Assembly (NCBI GenBank): GCA_024279915.1 | Contig: JAJRRB010000062.1 | Location: 1 to 64,000, forward strand | Direction of reading: 5' to 3' | Length of the DNA: 64,000 bases | Source of the DNA: Deltaproteobacteria bacterium | GTDB lineage: Bacteria > Desulfobacterota > Desulfuromonadia > Desulfuromonadales > BM103 | Shown here: positions 25,474 through 33,369 of the stretch, in pieces | How the letters are laid out: each line of letters starts with the position of its first letter | Position numbering within the stretch: the stretch's first letter is position 1 | Made by a program: the position numbers and the translations under genes | Notes under the pieces: model-generated | Databases searched by the model: none | What the model was told of the DNA's origin: nothing | Seen by the model: the letters and a program-made list of their open reading frames with translations, nothing else

Positions 25474-25662
25474 ATGCTAAAATCAATCGTCATCCTGATT
25501 GTGCTTTCACTCTGCATCGGCACCGGTGCCTGGCTTTTCTTCATCTGGACAGTCAAGCGCGGTGATTTCGACGATGTCGAAGGGCCAAAATATCGAATGC
25601 TGGATGATGAGGAGCTACCTCACACTCATAAGCCACCCCAAGGAGAGAATCATGAAGAATAA
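25474..25662 (+). CDS. ccoS: cbb3 oxidase maturation protein CcoS
   Basis: 62 residues with one membrane helix (about 4-26) and the short FDDVEGPKYRMLDDEE segment. FDD-x-E-G-P is the CcoS signature. CcoS is needed for insertion of redox cofactors into cbb3. It directly follows ccoI, as in most cbb3 clusters. The 3' end overlaps the next gene by 11 bases. Confidence 0.9.
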   Translation: MLKSIVILIVLSLCIGTGAWLFFIWTVKRGDFDDVEGPKYRMLDDEELPHTHKPPQGENHEE

Positions 25663-26071
25663 ACTGTTGCGTACGTGTCTGACCGCCTTCTTTGTCTGTT
25701 TGTTACTAAGCTTATCAGTTGCAGCCTTTGCAACCGAAACCCGCCTTGAGAAGGCGATGCCTGAAGGCGGCACGGCCATACTCACCTTCGCTTCTGATCA
25801 GTTACTGACAATGACTGAAACACCCTTTACCGTTGAGCTAACCGGTGGCACGGGTAAAGTTTTTAGCGATGCGGCAGTCAGCCTGCGCCTGGTGATGCCT
25901 GCCATGGCCATGCCACTCAACAAGCCGAAGGCCATCTGGCTGGACGACGCCTATCATGGACAGGCCGTATTTACTATGGCTGGTGAATGGAATGCCATCA
26001 TGATCATCCAGCGGCCCGGACATGATGTGATCGACCTGACCTTCAAGCTCGGACGGGTTCAAATGAGATGA
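25652..26071 (+). CDS. Exported FixH/YtkA-like protein in the cbb3 cluster
   Basis: 139 residues from ATG 25652 with AAGGAGAG upstream. A signal peptide (about 1-27, ending AFATE) is followed by a single beta-sandwich domain. The Met-rich stretch VMPAMAMPLNKP and the HGQAVFTMAGEWNA turn resemble the YtkA/FixH-like fold, and the clustered Met could bind copper. It overlaps ccoS at its 5' end and has an ATGA overlap with the next gene, so it is part of the same operon. A periplasmic copper-delivery role is inferred from context only. Confidence 0.65.
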   Translation: MKNKLLRTCLTAFFVCLLLSLSVAAFATETRLEKAMPEGGTAILTFASDQLLTMTETPFTVELTGGTGKVFSDAAVSLRLVMPAMAMPLNKPKAIWLDDAYHGQAVFTMAGEWNAIMIIQRPGHDVIDLTFKLGRVQMR

Positions 26072-26748
26072 ATGCGTCCCTCATCTCAATGGCCTTTATC
26101 ACCGGGCTGATGGGAACCGGACATTGCATTGGGATGTGCGGTGGTCTGGTGAGTGCGCTATCGCTCTCTGAGGTTGGTCAAAAAGGCGGTTGGAAGTTCC
26201 ACCTGCTCTACAATGTCGGACGCATCACGACCTACTCCTTCATCGGGGCCGTGGTCGGTTGGCTCGGCTCAGCTATGGCCTACGCCGATCAGTTCAGGGT
26301 GGTCACCAGATCACTACTTCTGGCTTCGGACTTTTTTGTCATCCTGGTCGGCCTGGGAACCGCCGGGCTCTTCTCCTGGCTGAATGCCTCGAAACTCGGC
26401 TTCCCGGGGCCGATGCAGGCAATGACCTCCGCCGTGCATGGCTTGCGCAAACTGCCACCAGCACTGGCTGCCCTGCCCTTGGGCCTGCTCTTTGGCTTCA
26501 TACCCTGCGGCTATCTCTATGCCGTAGCAATCACCGCCGCCCAGAGTGCCGAAGTCACCACCGGTGCCTTGATGCTTCTGGCCTTCGGTTTGGGAACAGC
26601 CCCTTCACTGCTCATCTTCGGCAACGCCACCCATTGGCTGAGTGGTCGTGCCCGAACCTGGATGCTGCGCATTGCCGGCTTACTCGTCGCTGGCATGGGC
26701 GCCATTAACCTCATCAAGCATCTACGTTTGATGGGTTGGTTTGCCTGA
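26068..26748 (+). CDS. Sulfite exporter TauE/SafE (UreH/DsbD-like) family membrane protein
   Basis: 226 residues with about six membrane helices. The MGTGHCIGMCGG motif (about 14-25) and the FGFIPCGYLYA motif near residue 145 match the DsbD_2/UreH-type domain that often closes cbb3 assembly clusters. The paired Cys could carry copper or electrons. It starts inside the previous gene's stop (ATGA at 26068) and ends the plus-strand run. It is probably the last cbb3-associated gene; its exact job is unproven. Confidence 0.8.
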   Translation: MNASLISMAFITGLMGTGHCIGMCGGLVSALSLSEVGQKGGWKFHLLYNVGRITTYSFIGAVVGWLGSAMAYADQFRVVTRSLLLASDFFVILVGLGTAGLFSWLNASKLGFPGPMQAMTSAVHGLRKLPPALAALPLGLLFGFIPCGYLYAVAITAAQSAEVTTGALMLLAFGLGTAPSLLIFGNATHWLSGRARTWMLRIAGLLVAGMGAINLIKHLRLMGWFA

Positions 26749-26788
26749 CACACAGGGAGGGAGCGGCCCTCGGCAGAATAGAAATGTC

Positions 26789-26822
26789 AAAGGGACAGTC
26801 CTCATATGAAGACTGTCCCTTT
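26789..26822 (+). terminator. Hairpin made of GGGACAGTC repeats, probable bidirectional terminator
   Basis: AAAGGGACAGTC pairs with GACTGTCCCTTT around a 10-base loop, between the converging cbb3 cluster and the gene at 26828-27649. It is built from the same repeat seen in the cbb3 cluster. The T run is short, so terminator activity is inferred. Confidence 0.55.
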
Positions 26823-26827
26823 GCATA

Positions 26828-27649
26828 TCAAGCTTTCGGTGGTTTATAAAGCTTTGGCGGACCCAGTTTATTTTGCCAGAACCGTTTAGCCGTCCACAAA
26901 GCAGCCAGATAGAGGAACGCTAAGGATGTGTAACGGAAGAGGAAAGTCACCTGCAATGAGGTCTCGATGTTGAGCCCGGCGATGTAATAAAAAAAGATGA
27001 TCAGGTATGGGAATATCGGAATCATTGCAAGCTCACGCCAGCGATATTCGTAACGCCACAACATGTGTAGCTGCAATAAAAGATAGGCGGGGATTGCTAC
27101 GATCATCAGAAAGAAAAGGATATCTGCAAAAAAACTGTGTTTTTGCGGTGACGCGTCATAGACAAAATCCATCTTGCGCCGTTCAGACTTGATTAATGAG
27201 TTGACCCATGCAGCTGGCTCCCTGGGTGTCGCAGCAGCAACTCCCTGCCATGTCACATCCGCTTTTTCGGTCAGCTGGTACAGCTCGCGCCACTCCTCAT
27301 TCAAAACCGTCACTCTGAGCGCATCTATATGGGTCGGGTTTGTGTAGCCGACCCAGACCAGAGCCTCGCCGCTGCCTTGAGCATGTAGAGCTGCCGGGTT
27401 CTTAACGGCCCCAACCTCAAGGACTGATCCATCATGCATGGCAAGCGCTTGAAAACGTAAAGGGATGTCGCTCTCATAACGAACCAGAGCATACAACATA
27501 TCATCGTTACCAAGAGTCGACTCACCCCCGGGATCCAACTTGTCAATCTCAACTACGATATTATCAGCCGATTGCGAAAAAGCCGGTGAGGTAAAAAAGC
27601 ATACGAATAATAGAACAATTATGGAGAAAGTGTTTTTTAGACAAGTCAT
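26828..27649 (-). CDS. Hypothetical exported protein with C-terminal membrane helices
   Basis: 273 residues, family not recognised. A signal peptide (about 1-25, ending AFSQS), a periplasmic domain (about 26-165) with beta-rich sequence, and three to four membrane helices near the C-terminus (about 172-255) can be seen. The N-terminal domain could bind a ligand, but no catalytic motif is visible. It converges on the cbb3 cluster and is divergent from the alpha/beta hydrolase gene. Confidence 0.55.
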   Translation of the reverse strand: MTCLKNTFSIIVLLFVCFFTSPAFSQSADNIVVEIDKLDPGGESTLGNDDMLYALVRYESDIPLRFQALAMHDGSVLEVGAVKNPAALHAQGSGEALVWVGYTNPTHIDALRVTVLNEEWRELYQLTEKADVTWQGVAAATPREPAAWVNSLIKSERRKMDFVYDASPQKHSFFADILFFLMIVAIPAYLLLQLHMLWRYEYRWRELAMIPIFPYLIIFFYYIAGLNIETSLQVTFLFRYTSLAFLYLAALWTAKRFWQNKLGPPKLYKPPKA

Positions 27650-27816
27650 TAGTATTTTTCACTGGCAGGAGGAATAAAAAGTTCATCAGAATGTGGTTAA
27701 ATTATACCCTAAACTCTGGCAAACGTTCTAAAATATTTATAAAAATATCTGACAAATAATCATCAGAAGAACATTCTGATTTTCATACCAGCCAGTTTCA
27801 GAGGAGCAGACTACGC

Positions 27817-28578
27817 ATGAGATCTTCAGAGATATTGAACCACCCAATCATCAGCGAGCGTTACTTCTTTCCCCGTGAAGCGACAGTTCCACAACCTTTT
27901 TGGGTTGAATGTGAAGGAGCTCGCCTGGCCTGCGCCTATCATGAGGTAGATGCCGAGGCACACACCATCGTCCATTTTCATGGCAATGGTGAAGTAGTCG
28001 CAGATTATTTCGATGGTTTCCCCGAATTGATTGGTCGTATGGGCTGCAACTGTTTTCTGGCAGAGTTAAGAGGTTATGGTGGCTCCACAGGATCACCACA
28101 GCTCGGCAAAATGCTCGAAGACGTTCAACAAACCATAGAAGCAATTGGGCAACCGCACAACAAATTGATTTTATTCGGACGTTCCGTTGGCTCACTCTTC
28201 GCCATAAAAGCAGCCGAACTCTTTCCAGATGTCGCTGGCCTGATTCTGGAGAGCGCCATAGCTGATCCCCTGCAGAGACTTCTACTCAGGATGAACCCTG
28301 AAGAACTGGGGGCGACTCCAACCGAACTGACGGAGGCGGTCACACAAGCCATAGATATCCAGCACATCATGACACGCTTTACCAAGCCAACCCTGATAAT
28401 GCACACTCGTCACGATGGCCTGGTTGATGTCAGCCATGCAGAACAGCTCGCCAAATGGTGTGGCGGCCCGGTTCAAATTGAGATTTTCCCGCAGGGGAGC
28501 CACAACGACATCATGTTTGTAAATGGATCGCAATACTTTTCGTTAATCAACGAGTTTCTCGATTCACTCAGGGATTAG
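27817..28578 (+). CDS. Alpha/beta hydrolase
   Basis: 253 residues. The nucleophile elbow GRSVGS (about residue 127), the HGNG oxyanion motif (about 54-57), a late Asp in TRHDGLVD and His in GSHNDIM make the catalytic triad of a serine hydrolase. No signal peptide is present, so it is cytoplasmic. A ribosome site (GAGGAG) precedes ATG 27817. The family resembles BEM46/YqkD-like hydrolases; the substrate is not predictable. It is followed after 3 bases by a DUF2784 gene, so they form a two-gene unit. Confidence 0.8.
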   Translation: MRSSEILNHPIISERYFFPREATVPQPFWVECEGARLACAYHEVDAEAHTIVHFHGNGEVVADYFDGFPELIGRMGCNCFLAELRGYGGSTGSPQLGKMLEDVQQTIEAIGQPHNKLILFGRSVGSLFAIKAAELFPDVAGLILESAIADPLQRLLLRMNPEELGATPTELTEAVTQAIDIQHIMTRFTKPTLIMHTRHDGLVDVSHAEQLAKWCGGPVQIEIFPQGSHNDIMFVNGSQYFSLINEFLDSLRD

Positions 28579-28581
28579 CCT

Positions 28582-28965
28582 ATGGGATACCGGCTGGCAG
28601 CTGATCTGACCCTGGTTTTGCATCTAGCGTTCATCGCCTTTGTCCTTTTTGGCGGGCTGCTTTGTTTTCGCCATATCCGCTGGATCTGGCTGCACCTGCC
28701 ATCAATGATCTGGGGCGTTTGGGTAGAATGGGCAGGTTGGATCTGTCCGTTGACGCCACTGGAGAATCATTTCAGGCAACGGGCATCTGCCCAAGGATAC
28801 CAGGGTGGTTTCGTCGATCATTATCTTGTGCCACTTATTTATCCAGAAGGACTAACTGTATCATTGCAGTGGTTTTTGGGCAGTATGGTGCTGATTGTCA
28901 ATGTTTTTATCTATCTTTATCTGTTGCAGAATTGGAGAAAACATCAGAGAGAGGTTGACGAATGA
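28582..28965 (+). CDS. DUF2784 family membrane protein
   Basis: 127 residues with four membrane helices. The conserved LHLAFIAFVLFGG helix, the WICPLTPLEN motif (about 53-62) and FVDHYL identify the DUF2784 family, whose function is unknown. It starts 3 bases after the alpha/beta hydrolase. The gene is probably co-transcribed with it. Confidence 0.85.
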   Translation: MGYRLAADLTLVLHLAFIAFVLFGGLLCFRHIRWIWLHLPSMIWGVWVEWAGWICPLTPLENHFRQRASAQGYQGGFVDHYLVPLIYPEGLTVSLQWFLGSMVLIVNVFIYLYLLQNWRKHQREVDE

Positions 28966-29008
28966 GATCCTTGCGTTAACTTTTTAAAAAAGCCAAGGAG
29001 GATACACC

Positions 29009-29188
29009 ATGTCAGAAAACGATTGCTCCAATCCTGAGGAACACTGTGAACTACATATGTGTCAGTTAAAGGCAACTATGCTCAATGAAAAGATCAACAA
29101 GTTGTATGAAAACCCAAAGTTTGTTTGTGGAAACTGTGGAGTCAAGGTCAACAGGGGAGAAAACCTCTGTAACCCAAAACCAACTTGA
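29009..29188 (+). CDS. Small zinc-ribbon-like protein, paralogue of the one at 34965
   Basis: 59 residues, found by direct reading. AAGGAGG lies 8 bases before ATG 29009. The C-terminal 20 residues hold CGNCG and a further Cys, ending CNPKPT. The protein at 34965-35147 shows the same plan (CAKCG...CQPKPL), so both belong to one family of tiny Cys-rich proteins. Four Cys could bind zinc, but no function is known. It has its own terminator at 29213-29242. Confidence 0.75.
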   Translation: MSENDCSNPEEHCELHMCQLKATMLNEKINKLYENPKFVCGNCGVKVNRGENLCNPKPT

Positions 29189-29212
29189 ACGACTCTACAG
29201 AAAAGATAAAAG

Positions 29213-29242
29213 CAGCGCGCTCATGCATTCGTGAGCGCGCTG
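29213..29242 (+). terminator. Intrinsic terminator after the small Cys-rich gene
   Basis: CAGCGCGCTCA pairs perfectly with TGAGCGCGCTG around an 8-base loop, followed by TTCTGTTTT. Confidence 0.85.
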
Positions 29243-29553
29243 TTCTGTTTTATGGGCCTGAATCAGGGTTGTTCAGGTGAAGTGGTCAGACTTGATCTGT
29301 TGTCCACTGTCAGGCTCAGTTGAGTTTAGCAGAGGGAGTTGTTGCAATTTTCTTATTTATCAGGGTCAGTAAGAATTTTGCATGACAGCCCAAAATAACA
29401 ACCCGCCACAATTTGGGAGAATAAATAAGATAGTCATCAACTTCTTTCTCCAATCCCTAGAATTGACTTATTCTGACGCACTCTCCCTTTATCTCTATGT
29501 AAAACAATAGACGAGGAATTATACCAATAACAATGAACGACTAAAATATCAAT
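29243..29553 (+). other. Gene-free interval at the left border of the AT-rich island
   Basis: About 310 bases with no convincing gene, tRNA or repeat. Base composition drops toward AT from about 29340. No clear attachment site was found. Confidence 0.5.
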
Positions 29554-29565
29554 ATGGAGGGAAGT

Positions 29566-30381
29566 ATGCAAAACAACCATTTGCAACAGACAACACATTT
29601 CAGCAAAATTGATGACATCATTAGTAGGGTCACTGAATATCAAACACCTGCCCTTGTAAAAGACATCGCTGAACGCTCTAAGTGGAGTTCACCCCTTGAC
29701 CTGTCCGATGGTGAAATTCTAAAGCAATGCATCGAGCTAGTCGCATACAGCCAGCAAGCACAAGCGCGGCGAGTTACTGAGCTTATAAATAAAAGCCTTT
29801 TTGACAAGGTTTTCTTGAACTACGACTTAGAGGCTGTTTCCAATCTTGAACATGAGCAATTACGTGCTAATTATTGGGACCAAATTGGAGCAATTCGCTT
29901 TCCACAAAAGTTAGAGGCAATGATAGGTTGTGCCCAAGCTTTATTGCGAATTAAGAAACAGCATCCCTCGTTTATGACCTATCTTCGTTCGTCAAAATTA
30001 CCTGTAGCGCTACAAAATCAATCTGACATCGATGTGTTTTGGAAAGAGTTCAAAACCATTCAGCAGTACCTTCAGCAAACACAAATGCCATTCTTTAACA
30101 ATCTGACTAGCCTTTGTCACCTCTTAATGACACTAGGATATGCTTGTATAAAACCTGATAGTGCGGTTATGGGCGCTGCAGTCAAAATAGGAATAATTCC
30201 ATTTGGAAGCAACCCTGAAAAACCCACTTATAATGATACAAAAAGAAGAGAAGTCGTACAATTCATGCAGAGTTATTGCCTATCAAGGGGCTCTAATATT
30301 AGGGTATTAGACGGATATTTATTGATATATGGTGGACAAACAGGTGCCAGACCATTTGTAAAGCCTCAGTTTTATCAATAG
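29566..30381 (+). CDS. Hypothetical protein, weakly DNA-glycosylase (HhH-GPD/TagI)-like
   Basis: 271 residues from ATG 29566, chosen because GGAGGG (29556-29561) lies 4 bases upstream; an earlier ATG (29554) overlaps that site. The middle of the protein (about 55-130) has the helix pattern and QNA/FxxxFL-Y-D-like spacing of 3-methyladenine glycosylase I, with the segment YWDQIGAIRFPQKLEA resembling its substrate helix. Catalytic residues cannot be assigned. Codon use is AT-rich compared with neighbours. No signal peptide or membrane helix is seen. The similarity is by eye and may be spurious. Confidence 0.5.
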   Translation: MQNNHLQQTTHFSKIDDIISRVTEYQTPALVKDIAERSKWSSPLDLSDGEILKQCIELVAYSQQAQARRVTELINKSLFDKVFLNYDLEAVSNLEHEQLRANYWDQIGAIRFPQKLEAMIGCAQALLRIKKQHPSFMTYLRSSKLPVALQNQSDIDVFWKEFKTIQQYLQQTQMPFFNNLTSLCHLLMTLGYACIKPDSAVMGAAVKIGIIPFGSNPEKPTYNDTKRREVVQFMQSYCLSRGSNIRVLDGYLLIYGGQTGARPFVKPQFYQ

Positions 30382-30719
30382 GGAATACAAGGGGTACTTT
30401 CTATGTTTTCTGAACGAGATAAAAACAATACATGGAGTTTTCTTAATTAGGCACCACAAGTCGCATTTTGATATCTTGGTAATAAGGGCGTTTCCCTACG
30501 AAACGTATGGTTACTGATATGACTGGCGCAGAGTTTTTCTGGCTAACATTCTTCGTACTGGTTCTTTTAGGTATGTATTTCCGTGATTAGAGCGATACTG
30601 CCGAACAAGGGAAAATGACATGCTTATGGAAGGATAAATAAGAACCCATCACTTTGACTTTAGTTCTCGTTTAGATAAAGTTTTTTACGTCTTATTTGAT
30701 GGCTTCCAGGGGGATGAAT
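30382..30719 (+). other. Low-GC interval without a supported gene
   Basis: About 340 AT-rich bases. Two tiny frames exist (a 15-codon frame from 30403 and a 27-codon hydrophobic frame from 30507 rich in Phe and Leu), but neither has a good ribosome site, so they are not called. Confidence 0.4.
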
Positions 30720-30908
30720 ATGATTGATACACACTTAGAAAATTTAGAACAACAATTAAAATACCAAAGTGAAAATAAAGAAATGATTGATGAATTTTCG
30801 TTAAGTAGAGCAGAATATTTGTTAATAAAAGAAATAACTAATATGGGTAACGATTCGATCGTTATTGAAAAAAAAATCCAGAATTGTCAGGATTGGCAGA
30901 GTAAGTAA
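30720..30908 (+). CDS. N-terminal part of a split TerB_N-like protein
   Basis: 62 residues from ATG 30720, with AGGGGG 6 bases upstream. It is a charged helical segment with no recognised domain. It reads through an A9 tract at 30868-30876 and stops at 30908. Removing one A joins this frame to the next (30865-31827), giving one protein of about 368 residues. The short protein is thus probably the 5' half of an interrupted or slippage-regulated gene. Confidence 0.55.
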   Translation: MIDTHLENLEQQLKYQSENKEMIDEFSLSRAEYLLIKEITNMGNDSIVIEKKIQNCQDWQSK

Positions 30909-31827
30909 TATCGGAAATTTAGAAAGTAGTGATTCTATCAAAGATTATATAAAAACTTTGAATAATTCAGAATTACTTTATGTTTCTGATGACGAAATTG
31001 AAGATAATTTTTCACATACTGTTGGAATTTGTGTGGAAATTAATTTTTCAGGTGAGAGTACTTCCGAAAAACTAAAACCACACGATCCTAGTACTATTTT
31101 CACAAACCTTCCCGTAGCAAGACCAAATGGTGATGTTGATGAACCCGGTGGTTACCAACCAGACTATAAATGTTTAACGCCTCATCAAAGATGGAAGTAC
31201 CTAAATTGGCTATCTAATATTACCGATCAAATTAGTTTCGACTATGTTTTTATTTATTATGTTGGGCTTGAAAGACAGTTATTCTTCGGCGATTTTGAAA
31301 AGGCATTTGACGAAATTTTATTATTAAAAAAGTATCACAGCGGGAAGTCATTTGATTCATACAGTGATTCAGCATTATTAAATGCATGTATTTATCGAAG
31401 AAAACTTGACAAGCTTAGAGAAATCAAGGGTGGCATAAAGAATATGCAAATAGCTGTTCTGATTGCTTCATGTAAGTTTAAAGAGGAACTATCAATAAAA
31501 CAGACAATCCAAGTATTTAACAAAACAAGAAAAATTAATCGTAAATATATGAATGAGAATTACAAACTATTTGTAAACGTGTTACCGAATATTTTGAAGC
31601 AAGAATTTTCTACATATGAGTTCCCATTATATAAAATTGTCGATTACAATAATATAAGCAATAGACTCTACATGCAGTTTTCGAATTCCTCCTTGCCAGA
31701 TAAATTTAGTAGAATCTACTTGCCAAGCATTCTTTTTAACGCTGAAATAGAGTTAGTAATTCAAGAATTATACAAAAAAGCATGCCAGCAATGTAAGAAG
31801 ATTTCAAAAACATTTAAAAGTACTTGA
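30865..31827 (+). CDS. TerB_N-like protein, C-terminal main part
   Basis: 320 residues if started at TTG 30865, but no ribosome site is present. The central segment (GGYQPDYKCLTPHQRWKYL, then YVFIYYVGLERQLF) matches by eye the TerB_N domain found with tellurite-resistance-type modules. The frame is offset from the upstream 30720 frame by one base at an A9 tract. The codon use is strongly AT-rich, unlike flanking genes. TerB_N proteins are often found in accessory or defence contexts, but no role can be proven here. It stops 4 bases before a group II intron. Confidence 0.55.
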   Translation: MKKKSRIVRIGRVSNIGNLESSDSIKDYIKTLNNSELLYVSDDEIEDNFSHTVGICVEINFSGESTSEKLKPHDPSTIFTNLPVARPNGDVDEPGGYQPDYKCLTPHQRWKYLNWLSNITDQISFDYVFIYYVGLERQLFFGDFEKAFDEILLLKKYHSGKSFDSYSDSALLNACIYRRKLDKLREIKGGIKNMQIAVLIASCKFKEELSIKQTIQVFNKTRKINRKYMNENYKLFVNVLPNILKQEFSTYEFPLYKIVDYNNISNRLYMQFSNSSLPDKFSRIYLPSILFNAEIELVIQELYKKACQQCKKISKTFKST

Positions 31828-31831
31828 ATCA

Positions 31832-32515
31832 GTGTGAGAAAAACTGGGGGGCAGGTCGATAGCGCCGGTAAAAGTCGGCATGGATCGTAGGGTGAAAGTC
31901 CCTACATGGTAAAGGCTAATGACCAGCCATGATTCCGAGTCATGCGTTTGCCTCTCGTAAGGGGGGCAGCGAAGCGTTGACAGGAGGCATGCACGCCGGA
32001 CTATTGAACTCCGAAATCACCTTATTTGGGTTGCCGACCTTGTGGCTTGATGGGGCGTCACGTTATCGTGAGTAGCGTCATTGAATCCACGGAGTCAGAG
32101 AACCAGGGCATGTATGCAAGCTCCATGCACGGAAACCTGGAGATCCCAAGAGTGACCAACAGTGACGTGGTTGGTCCGGTCGGAGAAGGTGTATGCCGAA
32201 CGTCCGACATGAACGTTCTTGGGAAGTCGGACTGGGGATAGTATCTGTGAAGCGAGCGAACAAAGGTATTCAACCCGATACGGGCCAACCACTGGCGGAG
32301 TTCGTGGAGAAAAGGCCCTGGGCCAAGGGAAATTCTGAACAGACGACCGTGACTAGCACACAGCGGCTGGAAGTAACGTCGAGCGTTCTGGACAGGATAC
32401 GGGAGGCAAAGCGTCAATAGCTTCTGCGTTTGACCTGAGGCAGGAGCCGGTGCGGTAATTCCGCACGCCGGGATCTGTGCGGGGGGTGCCGGGTAACCAG
32501 CATTCCTACCGCGAC
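31832..32515 (+). mobile_element. Group II intron without encoded protein
   Basis: A 684-base ribozyme-like element. It begins GTGTG (31832), carries the GGGTGAAAGTCCC-like domain I hairpin near 31892, and ends with a domain V hairpin at 32444-32475 (AGC triad, TAAT loop) and a domain VI-like stem with CTACCGCGAC at the 3' end. No reverse transcriptase frame of any useful length lies between domains I-III and V, where an intron-encoded protein normally sits in domain IV. It is therefore an ORF-less intron. It is inserted 4 bases after the stop of the TerB_N-like gene. Its exact ends are estimated from the motif positions. Confidence 0.8.
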
Positions 32516-32579
32516 TGATCAATAATGAGTTGAACCGCAAAACAAAGGCCACGTCTAATTAGGTTTGGAGGAAATTGAA

Positions 32580-32905
32580 ATGATCTATAGCGAGCTAGAA
32601 AGTAAGTTTCACAAAGCACTGGTGAAAACAAATGACATTTAAGCGAATATTTGTGGGCATGATCCAAAACGAATCAAAATCATGGTGGCCAAAATAGGTG
32701 CAGTTCAGACGGCAAAAAACTTATGGTAAGTGATCCTTCTACTTCTGGGTATTTGAAGATGGCAGGATGCGATTGCCTACATATCACAATTGAAGCAACT
32801 ATGCTCCGTCCTGAATATTCTCCTTTGTTCACTGTAGCAGAACTGGATGAAGCGCGGCGTAGACTTCCTGAGAACATAGAGGAGTTGCTGGCTAGAAACA
32901 TATGA
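32580..32905 (+). pseudogene. Remnant of a small conserved protein gene, broken by a stop and a frameshift
   Basis: From ATG 32580 (GGAGGAAATTGAA upstream) a frame runs 20 codons to TAA 32640, continues in the same frame (ANICGHDPKRIKIMV) to about 32720, then the coherent sequence shifts frame and ends at 32905 (TIEATMLRPEYSPLF, LDEARRRL). Joined, the pieces read as one protein of about 108 residues resembling small hypothetical proteins with an ...ETAKRLL...ALVL...LFT...A-RRL plan. One nonsense change and one missing base explain it. It lies 65 bases past the group II intron. Confidence 0.6.
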
Positions 32906-33369
32906 AATTCCCTATTATTTATCGCTTGTGCGTATACAAGATACACTGCTGGCAGCCGGTATTTTGCTACTCTACAAGTTAGGACACTGCCCAACAAATA
33001 GATAGTAGTGAGATGGAAAACACTGAATTTTGGTTTTGGCTCCCGCTGTGGAAAATCTTAGAAGTTCCCATAGATAGGACATTTTCCGGGGTGCTTTGAG
33101 CTTCTGGTTTGATCGGTCTTGAAACATAGCCCTGAAACGGTTATTGATAAATAGCCTGTATTTTACAACAGACCCTGATGACGCGGCCTTTGGGGATTGT
33201 CCTCAGGGGTCGTTTCTTATTTGTCACGATTTGCAAGAAGATGGATTGGACAGAAAAGAGGTTTACTATAATGTCTGCCGCAACTCATTCTTACATTACC
33301 TAGGGATATTTAGTATGCATGGAACGTAAGACAATACCAGATACTGCCAGTCAGATAAGATCCAGAGTA
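32906..33369 (+). other. Gene-free interval at the right border of the island
   Basis: About 460 bases with no supported gene. A GACCCTGA/TCAGGGGTC inverted repeat lies near 33172-33212 but has no T run. A 61-codon frame at 33144 shows no family features and no ribosome site. Confidence 0.4.

Noticed and set aside
30507-30590. 27-codon hydrophobic frame
   Set aside because: No ribosome site; it could be chance in AT-rich DNA.
33144-33329. 61-codon frame in the island's right border
   Set aside because: No start signal, no family likeness; likely chance.
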